Part shown: one piece after another, positions 34,261 through 44,924 of the stretch | Layout: every line of letters starts with the position of its first letter | How positions within the stretch are numbered: position 1 is the first letter of the stretch | Notes under the pieces: generated by a model | What the model was told of the DNA's origin: nothing | Databases searched by the model: none | What the model saw: the letters and a program-made list of their open reading frames with translations, nothing else | Made by a program: the position numbers and the translations under genes | Assembly: GCF_016808335.1 (NCBI RefSeq) | Contig: NC_053140.1 | Location: forward strand, 27,398,086 to 27,462,085 | Source: Panicum virgatum | Taxonomy: Eukaryota > Streptophyta > Magnoliopsida > Poales > Poaceae | Direction of reading: 5' to 3' | DNA: 64,000 nucleotides

Positions 34261-35300
34261 ATTGCTTACCTCAGAAGCGGGCGCAGGAGCTAGTGGTGTT
34301 GCTGGTGGCTTAGCAACAGGAGCCTTGGGCTTCTCAACGTCGGAACGCTACTAAAATGATCTCCCAGTGTTGGACCTGAAAGAATGTTGGACAATGCTGC
34401 GTCCCTGTACTTCCCGTTCTACCTTAAGAACAAGATGATACAATTGGAAAAAACGAGTCCAGTCTTTGTAATCAAGAATATCCTGTATATCACGATTTAA
34501 ACCATTAAAGAACCTAGCACTAGTGTCATCATCATCCTCACGAATACCACAATGTGCTAGACCAATAAGTAATTCTTGATAATATTCCTCTACTCCTTTA
34601 TCACCTTATTTTAAATTTTGCAGTTTTAAACGTAGATCACGCTGGTAATAAGGAGGAACAAAATGAGACTTCATGCGTTGTTTCAAAATAGGCCAAGTTT
34701 GAGGCACAGCAGCAGCATTACCAGCATTGCAAAGATCATTCCACCAAAACAAAGTAAAGCTAGTAGATTCACTAGTAGCAAGTCTAACTCTATGCTCAGC
34801 AAGAACCAAATGAGAATTAAACTTTTGTTCCACAGTGAGTTTCCAATCTAAATAAGCCTCAGGATCAACAGTACCAGCAAAAGGAATCATGGTAAATTTA
34901 GTTTTAGCAAAAGAATCATTGTTACCACGATTATGATTACCTCTCATACCTTGACGATTGCGCCGAAGACGATACGCATCACGATCCTCATCGTCACCAA
35001 GGACGGCATCCTCATCCTCATCCTCATCACCATCATGAGGGTGGCGTTGGTGTCGCTGTCGCTGTCAAGGGGGATGTTGTTCAACATGCTCAAGGCATGT
35101 GACCAGTCCATTGATACTGCACATCATCTCATTGAACTTCCCATTGATGTAGGTGCGCTGGTCATCAACAAGTTTCTTAAGGTCATCCTTGGAGATGCAT
35201 TCATTGAAGTCCGTAGGAGACCCCCTCCTTTTCCTAACCCTGTCATGGTTAGAAGACAGCAAAAGACAACACCAAAGTATTATCCCTATCAATTAACAAG
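34261..35300 (-). pseudogene. Gag N-terminal and central part, degraded
   Basis: A frame at 34606-34947 carries the gag core: TVDPEAYLDWKLTVEQKF, SFTLFWWNDLCN and MKSHFVPPYYQRDLRLKLQ. Between 34261 and 34606 the same protein continues with stops. An Asp/Glu-rich stretch and a frame at 35065-35292 (KFNEMMCSINGLV) lie further upstream and end at a TGA near 35065. This is the usual order for a gypsy gag, now a pseudogene. Confidence 0.8.
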
Positions 35301-36555
35301 TACTGGGTGGTGGTGGAAGTGGAGTGCAAAATCTCAAGCGGCTTACAACCGTCTTGCAAGTGTTCTTACCAAAGCCAAACAGGATGATACAATCTGTTGT
35401 CGAGCTGGGTGTAATAGTTGCAAGATAAACTTATACTGATTGAAGTATATGTGGAGCTGTAGGACAGGCAAAATATGTAGCAAGGAGTAGCAAATAACGA
35501 ATGCAGATTAGCAAAGTTCAATAAGTATCCAAAGTACAAGTCACAATTGCTGGCTAAGGTGTATCCTAGGTGTAGCACAACAAGTTGGAACAAAGAACGG
35601 TGGATAAAACTCAAAGAACAAGCAAAACAACACTCTATGCACTTGTTTTTAATCTTTTCCCCGAAAAACCTCCAGGACTAGTAGGAATCAAGATTTCTTA
35701 TTTTTTAACTATTTTTTTATATTTTTCTCCGAACAGATGTAACACAAGCTCCAACCACAAAAATTTGCACCTTAAACAGAGGTGGGATGTGGCCTATAGA
35801 AAATCAGGAGCGTTTCTGAAAAACTGGAAAATCACTTGGAAACCTCAAAACTCTTTCTTCCCGAATTTTTTTGAATTTTTTGAGATCAGCTCCAAATGGC
35901 GAAGTAGACATATTGTATGTATAGAATTTTGTCTTCTTTCTGCTGTAAAAAATTGAGCCAAAACGGAGCACCGAGCGAAAAGTTATGCCTATTTTACCGA
36001 AGGTAACTCAAGTTACGCGCTTCCAATGGCACAACTCGGCAGATTGGCCGGCGGCGGTTAGGGCAAACCTTCCCTATCCCTGGCACACAAAGCGATTGAG
36101 AAAAGCGTCCCAGCTAGGGCAAAGTATCCCTGGTATATGCAGCAATAGGTATCGCCAGATGAAATCAAGAAGGGCTGCGATGCAAGGCAAAAAAAACAAG
36201 GCGGCTTGCAACCTATCTAGGACTGGCGCGGCGAGAGTTCACAGAAGGCGGCTAGCGAGGGCAAGTAGAGTAATGGGGTGGATCAACTTGTTGTTTGGGT
36301 AAAGGAGGATGGAATAGCGGAGGAAACAAACAAACTGCAACGGGCGATTGAACTACGACTACGAACACACTAAACCTGCAACAAGACTCGACCACGGACA
36401 CAAACTCAACAAAGCGAATCTGAAATTAAATTGCAAAGACTAAGATGGTTCTAGGACAGTGATATTTTTTTGTAGGGTTTTTGTGGACTCTAGGACAGTG
36501 ACACGAAACGAATCTAAAGGGAAAAACGAAGGGTAATACCTCACGGTAAACCTAA
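35301..36555. other. Untranslated interior of the nonautonomous element
   Basis: Between the gag start and the primer-binding site I see no coding region. The stretch is AT-rich (35600-35960) then mixed. It probably represents the 5' leader, enlarged by unrelated sequence. Confidence 0.4.
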
Positions 36556-36566
36556 AATCTGATACC
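36551..36566 (-). other. Primer-binding site
   Basis: On the minus strand TGGTATCAGATTTTAG follows the 5' LTR end CTCATCA after two bases. TGGTATCAGA matches the complement of the 3' end of plant initiator tRNA-Met for its first ten bases, the usual primer for plant LTR elements. Confidence 0.75.
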
Positions 36567-36568
36567 AC

Positions 36569-37374
36569 TTGATGAGGAGTAGGCCCGATCTTCCGAGAGG
36601 TAGAGGTAAATTCGATTGGTGGAGTGTGTGACGTTGGCAATCCGGCTTCTAATCAGCACGATTCGAAGTCAAGCAACCGTTACACCACTGCTCTGTTGGT
36701 TATCAACCAAGCACAACTTGATTGACCTCGCCGAGAAGGCTTTTCCTGCAAGCGAATCGAAGGACACAAGCAAGAAAGAGTAATCACGCAATCTGAAATT
36801 GTAGGTATGGATTAAGTGAATCACAAAAGGGGTTCAAGAACTCGATTCCAAAGGACTAATCGACACAGTGGAGGAGATCAAGAACAGGGACCCTGGATCA
36901 CTGTAAAAGGACTTGTCGCCACAGTTACAACGAATCAATCTCTGTTTCTTGAAGGAAAACACAAGAACTAAACAAAACCCAACTCTAACAGCAGTGGCTA
37001 CTGAGTTAATGAGCTAGGGGCGACCTAAGGTTGGGGGCGACCAGGGGTGGTGCACCCACAACTTGGGCTTATGGCCCGACACGATACAAAGCCTGAAAAT
37101 GCCCAAAACATGTGTCATAGCAAATTTCTGTGGTCACACAGAATGATACACGAGGATTCTAGATCTGGTACTAGAACCAAAAGAAGCGTATCATTGTCAC
37201 GATTCCAACGCATCCAATATCACCTCATTCTGACTCCGTATGAGGGAGATATCGCCGAAACCGTGCAGGGGTGTTGTCTGAATCCGAGATGAACGTGAAG
37301 ACCGAGTTGGAGTCGACTTGTAACTTGGAGATAAGGCCGGTTCGTGCATGTCCAGCGTGGCGATGTCCTCATCA
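36569..37374 (-). repeat. 5' LTR of the nonautonomous element
   Basis: About 806 bp, matching 32422-33223. It contains a copy of the C-terminal coding tail found in the 3' LTR (open frame down to 37197), as expected when a coding region ends within an LTR. Confidence 0.9.
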
Positions 37375-38019
37375 AGCGAGGCAGGGAAAAGGGGCACAGT
37401 GGCCTCCGCGCATTGTCGCAGAGTGGAGAAGGCGCGGTGCTGGCGTGGCTGACGCGAGCGCGGCAGGCCGCACCGGCGCTAAAGGCGGAGGCAGAGCGGG
37501 GGAAAAGCAGAGTAGGCGGGCGGTCTCCGTGATGGAGAAAGGGGAATAGTTTCCCCTGACATGTGGGCCTAGGTTGTCGACGGCACAGATGAGAGGTAAG
37601 GGGGCACGGTGCGGGGCTTGGCTGGCTCCCTCGCGAGCTGGGCCGCCGTGGGCCGGGTGGAGCAGGCCGGTTCGGGTTTGGACTTAGGGTAGGGTAGGTT
37701 AGCTGGTTAAAGTCAGGGCTTAGTTTTAATTTGAATGGCTCAATTCAAATTAAATCCCACACCTCAATTTAATTTACACACAATTTCTCACAATAAAATA
37801 AATCCAATTCGAATTTGAATAAACAAGGTAGAGCCAATAAATCCAAATATTCCCACACTAGCAATTAATATCCTTAATTGTATTCAAAAATTTTAATTGC
37901 TAGGAATTTTGGAAGGGTAGAAATCCTATTTAAGTGGAAAATTACAGCACTGCCACGAAATTTTTTTGAAATTCACATTTTTCGACTTTATAACTTTCCG
38001 GAAAAATCCGGGATGTTAC
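37375..38019 (-). repeat. LTR-like segment with TGTAACATCCC start
   Basis: Read on the minus strand from 38019 it begins TGTAACATCCCGGATTTTTC, a start seen in many grass gypsy LTRs. It passes through an AT-rich part to GC-rich sequence that continues beyond the nested element at 30314-32421. It abuts Tat-like gag sequence at 38020. Confidence 0.6.
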
Positions 38020-40735
38020 ACTCTTCTTCCAGCAAGATCACGTAGCATGGTCCTGCCCCCCCAGTCGATCATGCACCGATACCTTTTTTCCAAGACGATC
38101 ATGAACAGGAGTACGCTCACGTCGGTACAATTCATCACCATGACGTGGCTTCTTATATGATCGGCTGCCTTGACCGTTGCACTTGGGACAATCATCCGCT
38201 GATGGCAATGTCAACCCTTCTTCCCAGCAGTAAACGAAGAAAGGACACCTCCAATATTCCTTCTCACGACGTGCCTCCTCCTCTTTGTGCTGCTGCCTTT
38301 CTCGATCACGCTGGAACTTGTTCAATAGCATCTGAGACGTAACATGTCTGCGTGGTACCAAAGAACGTTCAGCCTCTTCTTGTGGACCCTTCCCTTTGAC
38401 TTCATCGGCTGTTATCTGCGCCTTTGGATCAATAGCCTCAGATTTCTTAGCCGATGATGACGTCAGGATCTTGGCTTGCGGAAGGCTCTTCTGTTTGCCA
38501 CATCTACCATGTTGGTGGCAAACAGATGCCGATCGATCTTCATCATACTCTTGGGTGCTTCAAATTTCAGCTTCCCTTGTTCAAAAGCCAACTGAATTTG
38601 CTGCCGAAAGACTTTGCACTCATTTGTATCATGTGACGTTGCATTGTGCCACTTGCAGTAATTCATGTTCTTGAGTTCCTCTTCCGACGAGATCTTGTGA
38701 TATGGCTTCAACTTAATCAACCCTTTCGACAATAACAAGTCAAAGATCTTGTCAGCTTTGGTGATATCAAACCCATACGACTCGGGTTCCTTCTTCCCAA
38801 ACGGACACGTCATCGGCTTTTTATTATTCTGAATCCACTCAGCCGATGTGACCGTTTCTTGCTCTTCATCGGAATCATGATCAGCATAATACTCGACAAA
38901 GTTTACCTTTTTCTGAAAAGGCTTCTTAGATTCATACGATCGAGTCTCCCCTGTCATCCGACTCGCGATCTAGCTGATGCTCTCAAACTCTTGTGATGCA
39001 TATTTGTCCTTGATGTGTGGCAAAAGTCCGTTGAAGGCTGCATCGGCCAACTGCTGATCTAATAGAACCAAACTATAGCATCGGTTCTTCACATCTCTAA
39101 ATCTCTGAATCTCTGAATAAAGGCAGCTACTGATTCATCGTTTCTCTGCCTTAAACCAATCAGATCTATAAGCTTCAGTTCTGTAATTCCAGAGAAGAAG
39201 AATGGATGGAGCTGCTTTTCTAAATCAGCCCAATATAATATGAAATTTGCTGGCAATGTAGTGAACCAAGCAAAGGCCGATCCAGATAAAGACAAGGAAA
39301 ACAACCGAACTCGAAGATGGTCCTGATTTGATGCTTCTCCTAATTGCAAGAGGAATCTATTGATGTGTTTCATAGTAGAAACATCCCCCTGCCCTGAGAA
39401 CTTGGTGAAATCAGGCATCTTGTATTTGTGCGGAAGGGGAATCTGATCATAAGCCGAAGGATAGGGAGTCTTGTACATAATAGACTGCTGCTTTGGCCTT
39501 AAGACAAACTGCTCCCTCATTACTTCAACTATTTTAGAGCTCCAATCAATCTGTTGACCAACTACTGATAGTTGCTGAGTAGGAACCGTGTTCGTTGGAC
39601 CCATGGCTGCTGCAGGTTGTGGTGTCGTATGGGTCATCAGCCGTCGAGCCGATGCCATTTGCTATGCCTGCTGAGCCATCTGGTTAGGAGATTGCTGATA
39701 CATATGATTAGTTGGCTGCTGACACATCGCCAACGCGGAGCTGGCTGCCGGCTGTGAAGCCGATGGACTAGCCGATTGCTGAGCTGAGGAATCCTCGTAT
39801 GGTATGTTGACACGTCGCAAACCTCTAGACAACTGATCATGAAATATCCAGTTGACTCCACCTTGATGAGGAGCTCTTGAAATCAAAATCTGTGAAGGAG
39901 TCTTGGGTTGAAGGAGTAATGCAAGATGCTGCTGTGGGGTCATTGGCGGTGGAGACGATGGGCTAAACTGTGCAGCCATCTGTGGAGTCTATGTATTCTG
40001 CGCAATCGGCTGTGTCACCGATGCACCTTGCTGAGGGGTCATCAGCTGAGTAGACGATGTATTGGACTGAGAAGCCATCGGCTGAGTAGCCGATGCATCA
40101 AACTGTGCAGCGGATTGTGGAGTAAAGAAATCAGGCGGCATACCATATCCAGTAGCCGGATTCCATCCTTTTGGAAATCCATATGCAGATCCTCCCTGCA
40201 CAGCTATAGGAATAGGTGGAGGAGTCGAATATATGGGATCTGTTGTAGCAGTTGATATTGCAGTAGTAATTTGCTTTGATGCTTGACTGTTACTTGGTTC
40301 TGGTTGGCTATTTGGAGCCGCCAAAGCTGCAGCCATAGCCGATTCTAAAGGAAAATAGTTCATCGGATTCGGATGTATATAGCTTGGACCCACGCAACCT
40401 TGGAACGTGCCTTCCACAAAAGTCTTGACTACCGCATTGTGCACTGTATTGCCCATGACTGTTGTGCTCTTGATGAATGCTTGTGCCACAGCTTGAGATA
40501 CCGTGTCTATCATCTTGTTTTCATGCTGCGCCTCCGTCAATGACTGGAAAGATGGGAAGTCAAACTTCTTGGTCACATCACCAGATCTAGTCGTGTTGAA
40601 TGATTTGAGACATTCACGCTTGTATCTTTCTACAGCTTCAAGATACTCTTTCTGTTGATCTTCCTTGAGCTTGTTTTCATCAACAGGGACGTAGTTGTCT
40701 TCATTGACTTCAGTTTCAGTACTAATTTTCGCCAT
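38020..40735 (-). pseudogene. Tat-like gypsy gag (copy 2)
   Basis: On the minus strand, coding pieces run from an ATG at 40735 leftwards: an N-terminal region (MAKISTETEVNEDN, QAFIKSTTVMGNTVHNAV), a Gln/Ser/Pro-rich repeat-like part with recurring ATQPM and SATQ motifs, a capsid-like core (YKMPDFTKFSGQGDVS, FAWFTTLPANFILYWADLE), and later parts with KWHNATSHDTNECKVFRQQ and a Cys motif WRCPFFVYCWEEG...DCPKC. Stops and frameshifts divide it near 39990, 39660, 39090 and 38460. Gag builds the element particle. Pol is missing because foreign LTR-like sequence begins at 38019. Confidence 0.87.
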
Positions 40736-40771
40736 GTTGAAGCTTCTGGTCCCACTGGGCGTGCCAAAAGA

Positions 40772-41917
40772 TGTATTGATGCAAAAATCAACACACTGGA
40801 ATCCGAGGACAAGTGTTCGCCAAGCTCCGAAAAGTCAACCAAGAGTGCCACTCAATTTGACATGTAATTGGCAAGGGATAAAACAAAGTTAAATTCGAGA
40901 GCGTATCGGCTGGGATTCCAAATATCTCTCACAGAGGCGTATCAGCAGGCTCTGCCGATAGGGAAAATGACAAAAAGATATTAAATGAGAAAAGATGTGT
41001 ATAATGAATGAGAGCATCGGCGGATTCAGCCGATGCGGAAAACGACAAGATCAGCTTGGAACAGCCGATTGCACGTATGTAACAAGATATAAGCTACGAA
41101 TGTGTAACTCAAATGATGTGGCTCAAAATAGATCTAAACCGGCTTTTACAATAATGAGATATTATTACAGATTCTAAAGCCGATCTAATGTGTTTCTAAG
41201 CAAGTAGATGTGATAATGGCCAGAAACATAGAAAAAACCTACAAATCTAGCCGATATCGATAAATTGTGAATAAATCTAGACGAGAAAAATAGCAATGCG
41301 CCCGAGATCAAAGCCTAGATAAACACGATAACCCTTGAATAGATTTGAACGTAGCCACAGTGATACACCCGGTAGTAAAGCTCAAATTTACTCGGTAAAA
41401 TGAAAACTCACCAGCAAATCAAGTCACTCGAATGTGAGACGTCCTTGATCAACTTGAAAGAACTCGCCGAAAAGAAAATAGCGAAGTCGCCGACAGGAAA
41501 GTAAATTGCAAGGGAAATTGTAAATGGTTTGTTGTATTGGATGTGTATCAAGTTTTTCCGGTCCCGTACAACTGATATATATAGTCTACGCTGAGAAGTT
41601 CTAGCCGATTACGGCAAACACATTACTTGACTAAAAAGTAAAGATCTCCTAATTTAAACTACCTAAAAATCTATAACCAAATCATCAGAATTCTCATAGA
41701 GTTCGGACTTCTTCTTCCCTTCTGACTTGTCGGCAACTTCCATCGGCCGATTACCAAACCGCACGGATCAGCATCTTCCTAGAATATTCTTTTGGCCCAT
41801 CGGTCACGACTCCATCGGCCGGCCCTAATCCTGTGCATGTTTTGGTTTCTTTCAAATCGGCAGCCTTTCCTTCACAATATCACCTTCCTTGACATGTGCC
41901 AAAAAATGGTGTCAACA
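40772..41917 (-). repeat. Tat-like 5' LTR (copy 2, diverged)
   Basis: About 1.15 kb from TGTATTGATGCAAAAATC to TGGTGTCAACA on the plus strand. It is alignable with the other three LTRs but clearly more diverged. It sits directly upstream, on the minus strand, of the copy 2 gag. Confidence 0.88.
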
Positions 41918-42297
41918 AGAGCCAGTGTGCTCTTCATCTCCCCCAAAGGTGAAAAACTCAAATATATTTTCCAAATTCTCTTTAAAGTTTCCAACAACGA
42001 AGTAGAATATGAGGCATTACTGCATGGTCTATGACTAGCAGCATCCCACAGTATCAAGTGACTACTCGTCTACGGTTCCTCCTTGTCGTCCAGCAAGTAA
42101 ACAAGGAGTGGGATATCAACAAGGAAACCATTGATGCCTATGTGGCAGAAATCCACAAGCTTTACAATAAATTCTCAGGATTAGAGATCCACCATATCAT
42201 CCGCGACAACAATGTGGCAGCCGATGTCCTGTCAAAGCTTGCTCTGAACGATCGCCGATCAGAAGTCCCCCCAAGAATCTTCGTCTAGGAACTACAT
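41918..42297 (+). pseudogene. RNase H fragment of another Tat-like element, opposite strand
   Basis: Plus-strand sequence encodes ASVLFISPKGEKLKYIFQI, then NNEVEYEALLHGL, VVQQVNKEWDINKETIDAY and RDNNVAADVLSKLAL. These are the hallmarks of the RNase H and connection region of Tat-type gypsy elements. Frame changes near 42030 break it. It is cut on the left by the copy 2 LTR, which evidently inserted into it, and on the right by a TGTGACACCC terminus at 42298. Confidence 0.85.
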
Positions 42298-43503
42298 TGT
42301 GACACCCTAGGTGTTTAAAAGTCAATAATAGAAAAACTAGAACAATGAGTTGAATGAATGTGAGAGCAAGCAATTAATTAAGACAACAAAGAGGCAAAGT
42401 CGATTCAAATTCAAATATTGGGCTCACTTTGTGAAGGCAAATAAAGAAGGTTCCAACTATATTTCATGTCGAAATCATCTCACAAGAATATTGTACACAA
42501 AAATCTGATACCATTAGTGACATGTGTTAAATGGAAGGTGGGCCCATTTTCAGCTCAAATAAACAAACACTAATAAACCTTTTATGGAGATCTTGAACTC
42601 TTTAATTTAATTCACAAACCATTGCTTAAATTAAAAGTGTCTGAAACGAAAGTTGTAGATTTTGAAATTTTGAGCAAGTTTGGTATTCAAAAGTTTTTTA
42701 TTCGAGGCCAGAAAGAAGGAGAAAACTTTTGTTTACAGTTTGGACCCTGAACTTTCCTCTATTTATGCTTTTGCCCCTGCCTGCATCTCTCTCCTCTCTC
42801 CCTCACGGTGTCCGTACGCCGCCGGCGTCCAAGGATGGCAATCCGCCCCGGGTTCGGCCAAAACCGCTCCGGTTTCGCCCCTGGCCATCCCAGTTGGGCG
42901 CGGGGGCGTGTGCCACGCGCCATGGACCACTTGGACGACTGCCAGCTGCCACGACACCCCCGACGCCCTGCAGTGCCGCCGCCGCCATCTAGACACCTTC
43001 CGCCCTATCTGACCCCAATCGGCCTCCCCCAGGCATCGCACTGCATCCCCAGACCCTCCTCCCCCTCTGATATCACCTATAAAAGGGAGTCTCACCCCCT
43101 GCATGCGCGCCGACCCGCCCCTGCCGCCGGCGAGTAGAGCTAGTCGTGGCCCGCCGCCCTCCGCCCCGCATTGCAGAAACTGACCCTGCCACTAGCATCA
43201 CCTTGCCTTACTGAAGCTCCAGAGCCCAGCTTTCCCTTCCTTCCTCCACCGGAGCGCCGCCGCCGACAGGAACTGCCGCCGCCGCCTCTGTGCCTCCGCG
43301 GCGAGGCCAAATCCGGCCACCTACGGGAGCCCCAAGACCACCTACAGGTGCGCCTGGACCCCCTCTTGCTCATCTGCCCCCGGGCCCTCGCTGCCGGCGA
43401 TGAGGCTCAACGGAACCGGCCGCGCCACCCCTCCACTATTCTGGCCAGGGGGTTTCCCCTGAAAACAAACAAAAGATTCAAGGGTTAAACAGCAAAATGT
43501 GCT
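42298..43503 (+). repeat. LTR-like segment with TATA box, left part
   Basis: It begins TGTGACACCCTAGGTG, a start resembling grass gypsy LTRs. AT-rich sequence leads to a GC-rich part with a TATA box (CTATAAAAGGGA, 43078-43089). Open frames in the GC-rich part look compositional. The segment is interrupted at 43504 by the Tat-like element and probably resumes at 52464. Confidence 0.5.
43499..43503. repeat. Target-site duplication of the complete Tat-like element, left
   Basis: GTGCT directly precedes the LTR start TGTTGACGC and is repeated at 52459-52463, directly after the other LTR. Confidence 0.93.
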
Positions 43504-44635
43504 TGTTGACGCAAAAATCACCACACTGGAATCCGAGGGCAAGTGTTCGCCAAGTCACGGAAAGTCAACCAAGCATGCCAGTCAATTTGACCTGAAAATG
43601 ACAAGTGAGAAAATAAAGTCAAATTCGAGAGCGTATCGGCTGGGATTCCGAATATCCCTCAGATAAACGTATCGGCAAGCTTTGCCGATACAATACACGA
43701 CAAAAGAGTATTAAATACAAGCATGTAACAAACGAGCGAGTCGGCAGGATCAGCCGATGCACTAGACGACAAAACCAGCTTTGAGTAGCCGATTATACGT
43801 GTATAACAAGATCTAAGCTATGAATGTGTAACTCAGATGATGAAAACTAAAAATAGATCTAAACGGGCTCTTGAGATAACAAAAGTGTTACTGCAAAACC
43901 TAAAGCCGATCTAATATGTTTTTAGATGTGATAATGGCCAAAAAGTATAGGAAAACTTACAAATCTAGCCGATATTGATAATTGGTGAATAAATCTAGAC
44001 GAGACGACATCGACGCGCCCGGAAGTCAAAGCCTAGATGAACTCGATAACTTTTGAATAGATTTGAACGAAGCCACAGTGATGCGCCCAGTAGCTAAAGC
44101 TCAAATATACTCAGTAAAATGAAAACTCACCAGCAAATCAAGTCGCTCGAATGTGAGGCGTCCTTGATCAACTTGAAAGAACTCGTCAAAAAAAAAGAAA
44201 AGGCGAAGTCGCCAAAAAAGTGCAAAGGAATTGTAAAGTTTTATTGTATTGGATGTGTATCAGGTTTTTCCGGTCCCTTACAACTGATATTTATAGCCTA
44301 GCGCTATCAAGTCCTAGCCAATTACGGCAAATATTAATTGACTAAAAAGAAAACACTTTCTAAACGATAAACTACTTAAAATATTACAACCGAATTATCA
44401 AGATTCTCGTAGAGTCTGGATCCTCTCCTCCTTCCTTGACTTCATATCGGCAACTCTCCATCAGCTGAGCACCAGAGCTAACGGATCAGCATCTTCTTGA
44501 CATATTCCTTTGGCCCATCGGACGGACACCATCGGCCGATTCCAACCCTGTGCATCTTTAGGTTTCTTCCAAATCGGCCACCTTCCCTTCATTAAAATCA
44601 CCTTCTTTGACACGTGTCAAAAAACGGTGTCAACA
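43504..44635 (-). repeat. 3' LTR of the complete Tat-like element
   Basis: It runs from TGTTGACGC to GTGTCAACA on the plus strand and matches 51330-52458 with visible scattered differences. Confidence 0.93.
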
Positions 44636-44652
44636 CATGTCCCCCAGATTCG
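44636..44652 (-). other. Polypurine tract
   Basis: On the minus strand the sequence ends CTGGGGGACATG immediately before the LTR start TGTTGACACCG, the place expected for the plus-strand primer of the element. Confidence 0.6.
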
Positions 44653-44767
44653 GAGTAATTTGTTTAGCTCCGAAATTAACTCTAATCATAATTGCCAGCA
44701 TTTAAACGGATCTCTGCCTTTCAAACAAACAACACACCGTATCCCCATTTTGCCCCTGGACAAAGGT

Positions 44768-44773
44768 TATAAA
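44768..44773 (+). promoter_or_regulatory. TATA box of the antisense PMD gene
   Basis: TATAAA lies about 150 bp upstream of the first ATG (44925), with a pyrimidine-rich stretch in between that fits a plant 5' UTR. This suggests the PMD gene has its own promoter inside the retrotransposon, reading against gag. Confidence 0.5.
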
Positions 44774-44924
44774 TGTCTCTACCTCCTTCTCCGCTGGCAC
44801 TTTTCCTGTAGCATCCCTGCCCTCTCCCTTGCTCAAGAACACATCTGCTCCGCCGCCGCCATTGCAGTCGAAGCATCCTTCTAGGGCCTCAAGGATTCAA
44901 GCTTTAAGAACCAATCTTCTGGCA

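Larger units (their letters stand above)
32422..37374 (-). mobile_element. Complete nonautonomous gypsy element without reverse transcriptase
   Basis: Two direct repeats of about 0.8 kb (32422-33223 and 36569-37374), each starting TGATGAGG and ending CCTCATCA on the plus strand, bracket a 3.3 kb interior. On the minus strand the order is 5' LTR, a primer-binding site (TGGTATCAGA), gag, zinc knuckle, protease, polypurine tract and 3' LTR. No reverse transcriptase or integrase is present. Flanks read ATCGA on the left and AGCGA on the right, a 5-bp target duplication with one mismatch. The element is inserted in a GC-rich LTR-like block. Confidence 0.88.

Noticed and set aside
42680..43488. Possible coding exon in the GC-rich part of the 42298 segment.
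   Set aside because: Frames on both strands are compositional and the context (TGTGACACCC start, TATA box) fits an LTR.
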